Source: Helianthus annuus (taxonomy: Eukaryota > Streptophyta > Magnoliopsida > Asterales > Asteraceae). Taken from it: a stretch of 64,000 nt of DNA. This document shows positions 46,581 to 59,360 of this stretch, piece by piece (the first letter of the stretch is position 1; each line of letters starts with the position of its first letter). A model generated the notes under the pieces. The model was not told the DNA's origin. It saw only the letters and a program-made list of their open reading frames with translations, and did not search any database. The stretch spans positions 80,170,079 through 80,234,078 of the forward strand of contig NC_035433.2 in assembly GCF_002127325.2 (NCBI RefSeq), given 5' to 3'. The translations under genes and the position numbers were made by a program.

Positions 46581-47003
46581 TATTAAAAGCTTGAAGTTAA
46601 AAAAGCATCAATAATTTCGGACACTAATTTATCTTAACATATTTATTTAAATCAAAGTATTTTTTTTTTGTATTTTAACATCCAAATGAATGTTCGTCGT
46701 ATTACATTTAATAGTTTTATTGGCCTTTTCATTTTATTCTATTAGAAATGATTTGACCTTGTATATTTCCAATAGCTGCTAATAACGAAATTATATTATA
46801 AGTAATCGTTAAAATAGCATTATTTGGACAACATTAATACCGAACCTTTATGTATTAGCATACATTTAAGAAAATAATATGTGTTTTTGTTAATAGTAAA
46901 CCTTAAAAACGAAATTGCGTCACTAGGGGTGAGCAGTCCATGAGTCGACCCGCAAAATGATTATCAATGGTATATGTATATATGATAATTGTGTAGATTG
47001 TAT
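46581..47003. other. Non-coding stretch, no gene seen
   Basis: AT-rich. A phrase AGGGGTGAGCAGTCCATGAG at 46925-46944 resembles the end of a hAT-like non-autonomous element, but no partner end was found. Confidence 0.35.
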
Positions 47004-47954
47004 GTCTGTTTAGCAAACTGATATGCATAGGGTACAAGTCTTTATGTGACGATCAATGATTTCTGGGTTGTATGATAACTGGTTGTTTGATGTTAGTGTG
47101 AGACGGCTCTTATGAGGATTAGGGTTTTCTGTGTTTGAAACTGATACACGACGTAACACATGTGATATGACGAAACGACAGTCACGACGAAACAAGAGGG
47201 TGTTTCGCCGAAAGTGTACACGACGAAACCAATTGTTTCGTCGAAGGGGGATCACGACGAAACTAGGGCGTTTCGTCAGATGGGTAAACTGCACAGTGAA
47301 CTCAGCTAAATCTGTTAAGGGTTAACTGGGTTAGTTAGCTGTTGTTAAGTGATAAGCATGACTTACATGAACCTGTATAACTGATGAATGCTATGTGTTA
47401 GTTGTTGCTTGCATGTACGTGATGATCTTGCCTGTTAGTCGAACATATGAATGCAAACTGATTGTGTGTACATGCATACTATAGGCTTTGACTGAATTGT
47501 TTATGCAAGTAATCTTAGCATACCGAGCAAACCGAGGTGAGTTCACACTTTCTACAAGGCTTGGGATTCCCAGGGGTTGGGAATGGGTTAATAAACTAAA
47601 ACGGAATCTACATATCCTCCTTGGGTAGGATATGTACGGCCATCCTCCTTGGGTAGGATGCCACTATAACTCTTGCGTATTCTCCTTGGGTAGAACTACG
47701 TACGTTCGTCCTCCTTGGGTAGGACAACAACCTTAACTTACTAGACAAAACTCTATCATGAAGTCCCTCCTCTTTATATCGACTTAATCGCCGAGGCTGA
47801 TGGCGAGCGGGTCATTAGTTAATAGCGCTATTAGGTTTAACAAACCTCACATCGTGTCGTTCGAACGGGCGTGTACTAATGGACTATGGCAAACTATCAG
47901 TGATGATAGACACTGATGCAGGGCACCACTTATATTTCGTTAGTAGTCGATATG

Positions 47955-48675
47955 TGTTGATACATATATGTGGACGAGACTCGACTCGACGCGACTCGGT
48001 TCGGCGTGACTCGGTTCGGCGTGACTCGGTTCGGTTCGACCTGGTTAGGTTCGGCTCAAGCCCGACGTCACCACATTCCTCCGTCGTGCGTCCCAGAGTT
48101 CGACACTCGAAGCACGGAGAGCCGAGAACGTTTCCCGGTTGACACATCATCATGACATCATCATGATGATGTCAAGACTTTGACTAATACTTACAATATG
48201 AATTGTAAGGAATTCATTTACGCACAGAATTGAGTTTGGGCCAATCGCAATTAAACATGGACTGAAATCTTTCAACTGGGCCGAAGCCCACTTGCCCACA
48301 TGCATGTCGATGAAACAAACATCTGTTTCGTCGACTTTGAAGTGTTTCGCCGACTACAGCCGTTTCGCCGAGTCCCTATTCCATTTCGTGGTGGGCTATG
48401 TTGCTGGGGCTATATGAACAAACAAAAGACAGATAGAACGTAGCCCGGATAAGATAGAGAGAGAGTGTAGAGAGAGAAAGTTCCGGTGAGCCTTGTATTT
48501 GTCGAATATTGTGCCGAAACTTTGTCGAAATCAATACACGTAATTGTTAATCCTTGATATCTTTTCGTCTTGTTCACTCTATCGCTCGGTTTGTATCTTA
48601 ACGTGGATTCCGCACTCGTTATGGTATTATAAACAAGATCACGTAGTTGTCCGGCGATCCGCAAACGGACCTACA
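47955..48675 (+). promoter_or_regulatory. 5' LTR of element G
   Basis: 721 bp. The order is GACTCGGTTCGGCGT tandem units (47985-48040), CpG-rich block (48080-48140), TGACATCATCATGATGATGTC cluster (within 48150-48175), TTTCGTCGA/GTTTCGCCG motifs (48308-48390), TATA-like GGCTATATGAAC (48408-48419), then a GA-rich stretch and the U5 end. It differs from the 3' LTR in the arrangement of the short tandem units. Confidence 0.92.
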
Positions 48676-48677
48676 AG

Positions 48678-48689
48678 TGGTATCAGAGC
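48678..48689 (+). other. Primer binding site of element G (tRNA-iMet)
   Basis: TGGTATCAGAGC two bases after the 5' LTR. Confidence 0.95.
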
Positions 48690-49789
48690 CTTGGCTCTTC
48701 TCCTTGTTAAAACCGAGTGTTTTCGGGTGTTTTTCCGGGTGTTTGAAGTTTTTATTTTTCTTGAAAAATCTGGTCAAATCTTCAAATATCTTGTGTTTTT
48801 GCTTGGTGTTTTGTTAAAAACCTTGTTGTTTATCATGTTCTCATGTTAGTGGTTGGTTTTGATTAAACATTTTAGCAAAATCGCGTGTTCGGAAAGTCTC
48901 GGGTCACCGGAAAACTCATAGTTTTACCGGAAAGTTTATAGTGTTCTTGCCATATTCATAGTGTTCTTCAAAAATTTACACTTTTTGATCTTTGAGAAAT
49001 TGTTTGGAAAGTTGTTTGTGCATTGAGAAGTGTTAAAACATTAAAATATTAGAAACCATGCTTGGTTGGTGAAATGGGTATGTCTTAGCCAAAAGAAGGA
49101 ACTGTTGTGTCAGGATAAGGATAAAGTTTGAAAAGTTTACCAACCCCTGACATCTTTTTCGACGAAACACATCTTGGTGAAACAAAACTTCAGTTTCGTC
49201 ATAAGTATTATCAACGAAACAAAATTCATTTTCGTCAACTATACACTTTTGGGCCTTTGATTTGTTTGTTAATTAATTGCGCTTGTTTCGTTAAAATAGA
49301 AAGCCCACATCAATAATTCTGTTTCGTTGACTAAAGGCCCAAAATTGAAAAGTTGGTTTCGTCAAGAGCCCAAAAGCAAAATTTAAAAGACACAAAGTTT
49401 GTTTCGTCAACTTAACACGTGATTCTGTCTTTGGGCCGGTTTCGTCATCAAAGAGCCAATTAATAAAACATAATTTTTATTTTCGTTATATTAATTTGGG
49501 CTTTAATTTATAAATTGGGGCTTGAGTTTAATTTGGGCTTTATTTGTTTCGTCGACTTAGGAAGCACAAAACAAGACTTGGGCTTCGTGTGTTTCGTTTA
49601 ATTTGTGTAACCTTGTTTCGTAAATTGTGAAGCCCAAAGCAAAAATTCCATTTGGTCACTTAGTAATCTGTTTCGCCAATAATTTGTTTCGTTCTGAAAA
49701 TTGTCAACTTTTAAACAGAAGGTTATAAGACGTGATTTAACTGTTTGATTTGAGTGATTGTTTCAGGGACTTGTCTCTATATATAAACA
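48690..49789 (+). promoter_or_regulatory. Leader of element G with TTTCGTC/GACGAAAC motif array
   Basis: Non-coding, 1.1 kb. From about 49158 to 49695 roughly fifteen TTTCGTC, TTTCGTT or GACGAAAC motifs occur, mostly as TTTCGT on the sense strand, interspersed with GGGCTT and GGCCC phrases. The C leader on the minus strand has the same array in the same sense. The ORF at 49128-49316 is not considered a gene. Confidence 0.6.
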
Positions 49790-52700
49790 ATGAATCCAAG
49801 TTGGTGGGGTACTCCGGCTCCGGATGAGGGAAAGTATAGAAATACAAGTTTATCTCCCTCATGGGCCGAATCTCCCGTGTCCACTTCTTCGCAAGCAAAT
49901 GCTATAACAACCGGTCAATGGGCTTTTGTATCAAATCAGACACCCAGTATTCAAAGCATTTTATTGAGCGAGAGCGAAACCGGAAGCTTGAATCGGCCTC
50001 CAAAGTTGATACACTTGAACGAATATCCGGGATGGGTTGATAGATTTCATACATACGTTCTTGGTCAAAATACAGAATTGTGGATACGTTTCACCACATA
50101 TTTCGATCAAGCTATAGAGGTTGCCGCTTCATCTGCTGCTACGTTTGCAGATCTTCCTGAAAATAAAAAAAAAGTCGTATGATCTGGAAAAGAAAGCATA
50201 CGCCATTCTTACTCAGGCGTTAAGCAAAGATATTTACCATCATTTGTCAGTTTCAAGACAACGAAAAAGTTGTGGGACGCGTTAAAGACCAGAGGGGTAG
50301 GGAATGAAGCAACACGTCAATTGCGACACGATCTACTCAAGAAAGAGTTTGATGGCTTCACGTGTATGGATAAGGAATCGTTGGGAGACATGACAAGTCG
50401 GTTCTATCACTTGCTTACAGAGTTGGGTAATTTTGGAGTAGTAACAACTCCAGCAGAGGTAGTGAAAAAGTTTGCAGATGCCGTTGCCACTTCAGTGGAA
50501 TTGTTTCTTGGAAATTCTGAAGTATAATGGAGTTTTGGCTACGACACACATCAATGACTTTGTTCAGCTCTTGGAAAACAAAGATCAGGAGGAAACCTTA
50601 AAGGCAAAAAGAGTTCCAGTGCCACAAAATCCTGAAATGTATTATGGAACTTCCAGTACTTCTTATGCAAGATCCATTGTGCCATGCAATCCTGATATGT
50701 ACTACGGAACTTCTAGTACTACGTCTGCTAGACCCGGTTCACATGCTCCACTTCAAACGGCGTTTGTCACAAGCACCGATTTATATGGAAATCAGATACA
50801 AGTTCCTGTTAAGCCAGCTCCCACCACAGACTTGTATGGAAATCCACTACAACCACCTCCTCCTGCTCAACAACAAGCGTGTTACGGAAGTACCTCATCT
50901 GCTGGTCAGCAATCAAAACCAAATACAGTACGGCTCGACACTTCAAGCTTTTCAAAGGTCAGTGTGGAAGTAGCAAAGGAACACATGGAGCTGCTTAACA
51001 CTTTAGTGAGCGCGTACTGTGGGTTAGTGGAAGGTCAGATTGGCAACATTAATCTAACACAAGAAGACTATCAGCAGATTGACAAGGAAGAGATGGACTT
51101 GATGGATATCAAGTGGGCCTTTGCTAGTGCTGTGAGGAGGGCAAAGGACTTCATGGAGAGAACAGGCAGAACCAGCTTGGAAAGCAAGAAAGACACCAAG
51201 TATGGGTTCGATAAACAAGCAGTGAAGTGCTTCAACTGTGGTGAACGGGGTCACTTCAAAAGGGAATGCACAAAGCCGGCACAACATGGGAACCAGAATC
51301 CTTTCAGAAACCAAGGCAACCAGCAAAATCAGAACAGGAATACTGAGCGTACGTTGATACATGTCAACAACCAAAGCCAAGGAGGACCATCAAATGCCAA
51401 CCAGGCACTTGTGGTTCAAGTAGATGAAGGTTGTGATTGGTCAATCCAGTTAAGTGGTGATGTTCCGGATGGAAAAGCGTGTTTTGCTGAGGTTGTCAAG
51501 GCTTTAAATCACGCCAGTGGTGGAGAATATTCCGCCAATGGTGGTGAATCTTCTGAGGATGAAGACTCTTCTGGTTACAGTAGAAGTTCTGATGAAGAAT
51601 CCTCGAGTTCAGGTGATGATCATGTGGGTGACACATCAAGTGCGTCAGTCGATGCAGACATTGATGATTTATTCGAAGAAGCTGCAGCAGGAACTGATAG
51701 AAAATCTATTCTGGTGGATCAAGCTGCTTATTCTTCGTCTTCTCTCCATTCAGCCTTTATGGCTAATGTCGACAGTTCATCAAGTCAGGTATGTGTTGAT
51801 GAACCCACTGCTGTTATTTGTGATAATTGTGCTAGATTAGATGTTAAATATGCTGATTTAGAGGCAAACATGATGCTTTACAAGCTAGTTTGTTTGACTT
51901 GCAAGACAAACATGTTTCATTGAATGCCAAGTGGTGTGAATTGCAAAGCAAACACCAGGCTTTGCAAGAAAAATATGATGTGACGTTTATCCATAACACC
52001 GTGGATCTTTCAAAGTGCACTGAAGCCAACATGTTTTACGAAAACCATGAAAAGGAGTTTACGTCGGTAATTGAAAAAATAAAGAAAGATAAGACCGAGC
52101 TGACAAAAATGGTTTCGAGAAAACAAACTGACATTAACTTTTATATAACTCGTCTTGAGATTATGCAAAAAGAGATGGCTTGTGTGAAAACGGAAAGTGA
52201 GGCGATCCAACTTAAGCTAGACAGTTATTTGAGCTCTAGCTATGTGTTGGATCACATCATTGACGTTCAGAAAGAGAAACGGGATGTCACATGCATATGT
52301 TACAAGAAATGTCCACCACCTGTGAGACACAATTATGATGCAATGCCTGACGAGGAGGATAGAACTTTCTTTGAACCATCTGTTTCTCTCGATGTCAAGG
52401 AATTTGCAATAGGACTCGGATACAAGAAAGAAGTATCATCAGATTCAGATGTGTCAACAGATACATGCGTGTCTTCTGCTGAACTGAATCAGGATCCTCC
52501 AGTTATCATTAAGGATGATGATTCTTCTGATGATGAATCCGATGATACTATCCCAGCAAAGTCTGATGCGGAAATCAAAGAAGAGGACATACCTCATGAG
52601 AATCATATTCTATGTGATCCTCCTGCAAAACCCGCTAAGACTGTTGCAATCAAGTCCTCGTCTGCAAACGAGTCGGAGAGTGTGAATTTGCTCTACACTC

Positions 52701-53620
52701 TTGTTGGTGATGATAAAATATATTCTGACAAAGATTTTCCTATTAAAAATGTTAATCAATATTTAATCAGTAAAGTATTTGAAAATTCGACAAGTAAGTT
52801 TTTGGGAAAGAAAGGACCACATGTTACTGTAACACAGTGTCCTCCTATTCCAAAGGCCGAAGTTCAAAAACAATTTGGCAATAAGAAATTACCAACAGTG
52901 CAAAAACAGCAAAATCACACCAAGCCAAAAGGAAAATCACCGACTCAAGGTCAGAAGAAACAGAATCAAAAGAAGAACAGGAATGTGGACTTTGTGAAAT
53001 CAAAGGGAACAGACAAAATCGAAACGTTTGAAAACAAATCTAACTTAGATTTTGTTAAACAAGCAACAATGTTAAAAAGAAATGAACCAAGCAGTTCAAA
53101 ACCTAGTACCTCGGGATCACAAAGTTCATCATCGGCAAGACGATCACATGATTCTTCGGGGTTTGTTGAACGAAGATCATGTTTTGAATGTGGTACAATT
53201 GGACATATAATTCGAAATTGTCCATATCTTCATAAACAAAAGGGCAAAGTTGATGATCCCCATGACAAAACTGACCACAAGCGATCTGTTTCTATAAAAC
53301 AAGATCCCCGCCTTGTAAAAGAAAGGGAAAAGAAACAGAAACGCCAACAGGTCAAGAAAATTGAAAAGGCGAATAAAACCGGTGTGGCTAACAAAACATC
53401 TGTTTCTGTCAAACCAGACAATTCAAAAACTTCAAACAACCATGAAGTTAAAATTTTAAAGAATAACACTGGTGAAAGAAAACAGACCTAGAAACCAAAA
53501 ACGGTTATTGAATCAGGGGGACCATCACAATTTACGAATCATCAAAGAAAAGAAGTAATTGTTGTTGATGAAAATAGAAGACCCAAGACCACAATGGCTT
53601 GGGTCCCCATCTCCAACTAA
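49790..53620 (+). pseudogene. Gag of element G with several frameshifts and a premature stop
   Basis: The start is ATG 49790 with a single WWGTPAP unit. Breaks relative to C: an extra base in an A-run near 50170, a 1-bp loss near 50240 that restores frame, an insertion near 50485, a deletion near 51870-51885 that removes part of one LQ-x-KH coiled-coil unit and shifts frame, loss of part of HNQKLTVDL near 51997, and a TAG at 53489-53491 in place of Trp. The family stop TAA is at 53618-53620. The gag core, CCHC knuckle (near 51229), acidic region, PDEEDRTFFEPSV block and second knuckle CFECGTIGHIIRNC are all recognisable. Related copies: A, B, C. Confidence 0.93.
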
Positions 53621-53628
53621 TCATGTGA

Positions 53629-56600
53629 GTTCATGTGCAGGGTGTTCCAGGAGGAACTATCAGTAGTCATTGGATTGTTGATAGTGGGGCATCCAGGCAC
53701 ATGACGGGCGACATGAAGCTTCTCTACGACGTCAAATCTATTAGAGGAGGTTATGTTGCTTTTGCTGGAGATAAGGGCGGATATATTACGGGTGAAGGAA
53801 TGATATCCAACGGGATTGTCAGTTTTGATAAGATCAACTTTGTGCAACAACTTGATCACAATCTTCTCAGCGTTTCTCAAATTTGTGATAAGCAGTTTTC
53901 AGTTCATTTTGATGCTAATGGATGTTACGTGCTGAAGCCCGGCTTCAAAATTCAAAAAGAATGGATTCTCTTGTCTGCTCCAAGGATAAATGATTTATAT
54001 GTCCTTGATATGAGCCAAGCTATTACTACGTCTGCACAAGCAACATGTTTCATTTCCAAAGCCACAGAAAAAGACTCAATCTCTTGGCACAGACGAATGG
54101 GTCACATTCACTTACGCAAAATGAATCATTTGGTGTCAAATGAATTGGTGAATGGTGTTCCTCTTAAAAACTTCCATCTTCAAGACGTCTGTGTTTCATG
54201 CCAGAAAGGAAAACAAACGAAAAAGCGACATCCTACAAAGAAAATCAACACGATGGCCGTTCCACTAGAACGTTTGCACATGGATTTGTTCGGTCCTGTC
54301 AAGCACAAAAGCATTCGGAATGATCAATATTGCCTCGTGATAGCTGATGATTATTCAAGATTTTCTTGGGTGGTGTTCATGGCACACAAGAGTGAAACCT
54401 TTGGTATTATCAAAAACTTAATCATTAAGATTGAGAATTTGTATAAGTTGAAGGTTAGGCGGATACGCAGCGACAATGGTACTGAATTTAAAAATCATGC
54501 CATGGCGGAGTTTTGCACTTCAAAAGGTATTCTTCACGAATTTAGTGCAGCTTATACTCCTCAACAGAATGGCGTCGCTGAACGTAAGAACCGCACATTG
54601 ATCGAGACTGCTAGGACTATGTTGGTAGAGTCACAGTTGCCCATTCCATTCTGGACTGAAGCTGTGGCCTCTGCATGTTACACATTGAACCGAGTCCTTA
54701 CAGTCAAAAGACACAACAAGACCTGCTTTGAGCTTCTTCACAAACGGAAACCAGATTTGTCGTATTTTGAACCGTTTGGAGCTCCATGCACAATCATCGA
54801 TCCTAATGGAAAGTTTGGGGCAAAAGCAATTGAGGGATACTTTCTTGGGTATGCCACCCCTAACTTAAGTGTCTGGAATCTAGAGACGAAAAGGGTCGAG
54901 GAATGGTCTGAAGTCAGAGTACAAAGGCACACTTTGCCAGTCAAATGTCCTGGTCAGCCTTGGATGTTTGAGTACGATGACTTTTTCAATTCGATCAATG
55001 TTGAAGCCGTTGAAGAAAATGTTGCGGCTAGGATGTTTTTCGAGAGTGACAATGCAATAGTTTCACCGGTGGTTCGTCCAATTCTTGTCAATCAAGAACC
55101 ATCTTCGGTGAACAACAATGCTCTCGACAATGAGGATTTTCATGATGCTACCGAATTGAACGAATCTTCAGAGGATGATGAATTTCTAGATGCAGATCAA
55201 GAAGCTCCAATAACAGTTGTTCATGGTACTTCAGAGGGTACTCCTCCAGTGGTTGCCCCCAGAACAGCTGAAGCTACTGCATCATCCTCTTCGTCAATTC
55301 CCGGCATTGATTTGGTTGTTGATCTCAATTTCAACAATCTGGGTATAAATATTCCAGTTCCAGATAATCCAGAAACAAGGATTAATAATACCCATCCTCA
55401 ACAAAACATCGGAAATGTGCAAAGTGGCATTCAAACATAGAAGACATGAAAGGCGAATCTCGCGAGTAGCGTCCAAGGGGGAGTTTGTTGATACATATTT
55501 GTGGACGCAACTCGACGTGAAGTGATTCGGGTTAACAACGGCTATCCTCCGTCGTTTTTGGTTAAGATCAAACATAGGCCCAAGATGCTTAAAAGGACTT
55601 GAGCTAGTCTTTGGAATGAATCACAATTGCAGAAACAATGCATGGGCCTTAACAGCTTTGGCGAAACACATTTGGGCCCAAGCCCATTTTGGCGAAACAC
55701 ATAGAGTGTCGATGAAACACATGTGTTTCATCGACCTGTTTCCTTTTCGTCGAGCATGGATGTGTTTCACCAAGATCTGTTTCAACAAGATCTGTTTCGT
55801 CAAGATAGTTATGTTTCGTTGTGTGTAGTGCTATAAATAGTCTGTAGTTAGACAGAAAATGTTAGACACAAGAAGAGAGCACACAGAGAGCAAACACACA
55901 CACACACACGAGAGTTTGAGAGAGTTTACAAAACATATTTGTAAACATTGCTTTGTAATTGAACCTTTCATACGTATTAATACAGAGGTGTTAATCGGTG
56001 AATAATGCGTGTTGTGTATTTGCGTGTTCTATCTCGGTTTGCCTGTATGCAGCTATTCGAGAATCCAGGCAACAAAATGATTGGTCTTTCGCGTGTTATG
56101 TCTCACAGGAAGAGCCAAGAACTTGGAAAGAAGCCATGAAAGATAACTCATGGGTGGAAGCAATGCAGGAAGAACTGCAACAATTCTAGAAGCTTGGTGT
56201 CTGGAAACTCGTAGAGAAACCTGCTTGCTACAAGAAGATTGGTACCCGTTGGGTGTTCAAATGCAAAAAGGATGACCGTGGTATAGTTATCCGAAACAAA
56301 GCACGTTTAGTCGTTCAAGGTTTTCGTCAGATTGAAAGGATCGACTACAACGAAGTGTATGCACCTGTTGCACGTCTGGAAGCAATTCGGATCTTCCTAG
56401 CCTATGCATCCTTCAAAGGATTCAAGGTTTACCAGATGGACGTCAAAAGTGCATCCTTACATGGTGTGGTAGAAGAAGAGGTGTACGTCGAACAACCTCC
56501 AGGTTTTGAAGATCCTATCCATCCCGATCGGGTTTGGTTGCTCAACAAAGCTCTATATGGTCTACATCAAGCACCGCGAGCTTGGTATGCATCCTTATCT

Positions 56601-57641
56601 AATTATCTGCTGGAGAATGGTTTTCGCAGAGGTCTTACTGACTGTACTCTTTTCATCAAAGAACAAGATGGAGATCTTCTACTGGTACAGGTATACGTTG
56701 ATGATATTATCTTTGGTTCTACTAATGATGTTTTGTGTAGGAACTTCGAGCGCATTATGCAGGATAAATTCGAGATGAGTGCTATGGGGGAAATGACCTT
56801 CTTCTTGGGCCTACAAGTGCAACAAACCGAGTCTGGGATATTCATCCATCAGACTAAATATGTTGGTGACATCTTGAGCCGGTTCCAGATGTCTGATGCA
56901 ACGCCCATCGGTACCCCATTACCACAAAATCACGGAATTACTCCAGACTTGAAGGGTGAATCTGTTAGCCCCTCTTACTATCGCGCGATGATCGGATCTC
57001 TTATGTACCTCACACCATCAAGACCAGATATAATGTATCCAACGTGCCTGCTTGCCAGATATCAAGTTAACCCCAAGGCCTCACATCTTGCGGCTGTCAA
57101 AAGGATTTTTCGTTATTTGAAGGGTTGCCCTGACACCGGTCTATGGTACCCTAGGGATAATAACTTTGATTTGATCGCTTTCAGTGATTCTGATTTTGGC
57201 GGATGCAAAATCGACGGCAAATCCACAACGGCTGGATGTCAGTTTTTGGGAAATCGCCTAGTCACATGGCAGTGCAAGAAGCAGACGTGCGTCGCCACAT
57301 CCACATGCGAAGCTGAATACATTGCTGCCTCAAGTTGTTGCTCCCAAGTCCTATGGATCCAACAACAATTACGCGACTACGGTTTTGAATTCCTAACTAC
57401 TCCTATTTACGTTGATAATTCTGCTGCATTACAGATCACTAGAAATCCTGTGCAGCACTCAAAAACCAAACACATCGAAATCAAATATCACTTCATACGT
57501 GATTGCTTTGAGAAAAGACTAATCGATGTTGTTAAGGTCCACATTGATGACCAACGTGCCGACCTTTTTACCAAAGCATTTGACAAATCAAGATTTGACT
57601 TTTTATTATTGGTAAACGGCATTAAGGTCAAGCAAGAGTAA
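53629..57641 (+). pseudogene. Pol of element G: protease, integrase, RT, RNase H, interrupted by an LTR-derived segment
   Basis: The frame opens after a TGA at 53626-53628 with no ATG before the protease IVDSGASRHMTG. Then come the integrase HHCC finger (54089-54210) and DD35E core (HMDLFGP, SDNGTEF, NGVAERKNRT; 54275-54610), a GKFGAKAI/GYFLGY-type C-terminal region and an acidic linker. The frame is lost at the inserted segment 55438-56045. RT resumes at [18 protein letters not shown], with a TAG stop at 56187-56189, then is open from 56253 through YVDD (56694-56705, intact) to RNase H (DSDFGGCKIDGKS, STCEAEY, YVDNSAAL) and the stop at 57639-57641. Apart from those breaks it is the best-preserved pol here and would be a plausible model of the helper for B and C. 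Confidence 0.94.
55438..56045 (+). mobile_element. LTR-plus-PPT fragment embedded in pol of element G
   Basis: Inside the linker between integrase and RT, the sequence switches to AGAAGACATGAAAGGCGAAT, then CCAAGGGGGAGTT (PPT) and an LTR starting TGTTGATACATATTTG (55488). It has GACGAAAC/TTTCGTC motifs (55640-55825), GCTATAAATAG (55831-55841) and ATTAATACAGAGGTGTTAATC, and stops about 60-70 bp short of the LTR end before returning to pol at TATGCAGCTATTCGAG. The LTR resembles that of element C more than that of G. About 40 bp of pol are missing. There is no TSD, so it is not a normal insertion. Confidence 0.88.
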
Positions 57642-59360
57642 AACCAACATCAGAAAATCATTTTTGTAAATACCTTTGTGCTTTAAATTTGTCTTAGTTT
57701 ATTGATTTTCGGGGGAGTAAATCCAAAAATCTGAAAATCCAAAAACATCGAAAAATTTCAAAAAAACAAAAACAATAGAAAAACAAAAATGAGTTTCCTG
57801 GCGAGGAAAAGAGAAAATGATAGTACATCAGTGGTCTATCCAAACCTCTTTAAACCTTAAATGAAAAACAATAAGCAGCTCTATATAAGATGTATCGGTA
57901 GGCTCACAATCATTTTAAAGTGTGCAGGGTGATATAAATCTTAAACCGACTGAAGACCAGGTGGGAACCATTCATTGGCATATGGTCTTAGTACCGAAAT
58001 TTCGTTTGATAGATTGCCCTGAGATATTCGGTCTTTATGCTGCTTATCATCTGGGTATCATGGTTGTATCTTTTACCGAAAAATAACGGGGACGCAAGTC
58101 TAGATCTTCCATGATACTATACATACGTGTACATATTGCATTCGACCTCAATAAGTGATCAACAATCACATGTCTATCAAAATAAGTGATAAAATATCAC
58201 ATTTATCCGGGAGTCAAGTTCGTCTCTCAGCTGTACGAAAGTACTGACCTGTTCACGGACTTGCTCCTGTGCCCTCATGCATATGAAAATCAAGTTCCTC
58301 ATCAATAAGTGATTCTATCACATAGGGCTTGTTTTCAAATCAAAATAAGTTAGAATCTCACATCATATACGGTCAAACAGATGATAATCGGTATACTCAC
58401 CGGTAAGATGAACCCTCGTGCATACCTTGATACGGGAATGTGTCGTGATGTGGATGAACATCTGTCGGTAAGTATAAATTATACCTTAACGTATCCCCTC
58501 GCCACGATTACATCTGATAAGTTGAGCTTATGTGGACAACAATACCGATAATCGTTATAGGATGCTTATCTAAATATTAACTAATTGAACAAAAAGAGTG
58601 TTTTGGCGTGACCGTACACTGATATGATTCTCTTACCCTCGAAACTCGCAAAAAGAATGTCTGTAAATATTTATTTACTGCTTTCAGTCTTTACATTTCA
58701 AATATTCAAAATACCAAAAAGATTTTAGGTGTGTTTTAATATAAACTTTATAAAAGCCAAAAAGATTTTTTTCTATCTTATTTTCGATTGTACGATGTTG
58801 GATCTTGAGTCTTTGTTGCCTGAAACCTGAATGAAAACCAAAGTGACTAAATCTTCATAAACGGTCAAAATTTGCAAGTTTTGAAAGTTAAAAAAAAACG
58901 AAAAATTGACAAATTTGTTAAACTTTCAAACTGTCGGACGGTAGTTGATTGGAACATGGTCATATGTGTGTCGTTTGTTTATACTAACTATATTCCAAGC
59001 AGTTGTTCTCATTACGCGTTTAGATTTCTTGCATGTGCAGATGCTAAAGGCGAGGAGAACATGGTCGATGACAAGCTTCGGAATGAAGACACGACGTGAA
59101 GGCACTCAAATGATGAAGATGATCGAGTTGCAGATGACCATCATCAATACCACAAGGATCTCAAGTACTGAAGATCAAGTCATTCACGAGCATAACTCAA
59201 GGGGGAGCTTATGTTAAGGGGGAGTTTGTCAACACACTTCCTACATGAAACGGGGAGTTTGTTGATACACTTTCTGCTTTCAAGACATGAAGACTTTGAA
59301 GATCCTCCGACAGAGAAGACATGAAAGGCGAATCTCGCGAGTAGCGTCCAAGGGGGAGTT
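57642..59360 (+). other. 3' non-coding domain of element G with polypurine-tract cluster
   Basis: PPT-like tracts occur at 57710-57717, 59201-59207, 59217-59226, 59251-59257 and the terminal 59350-59360. Several are followed by TTTGTCAACACAC or TTTGTTGATACAC, resembling the LTR start. Short stem-loop motifs AAGTGAT...ATCACAT lie at 58154-58203 and 58304-58363. The TATA-like CTCTATATAAGATG is at 57880-57893. Small sense ORFs match those of the other copies (58945-59217; the 80-codon one is broken upstream by a stop). Noncoding function inferred from conservation. Confidence 0.78.

Noticed and set aside
49128..49316. Leader ORF of element G as an upstream gene
   Set aside because: It translates the GACGAAAC array and has no counterpart of the same content in C or H.
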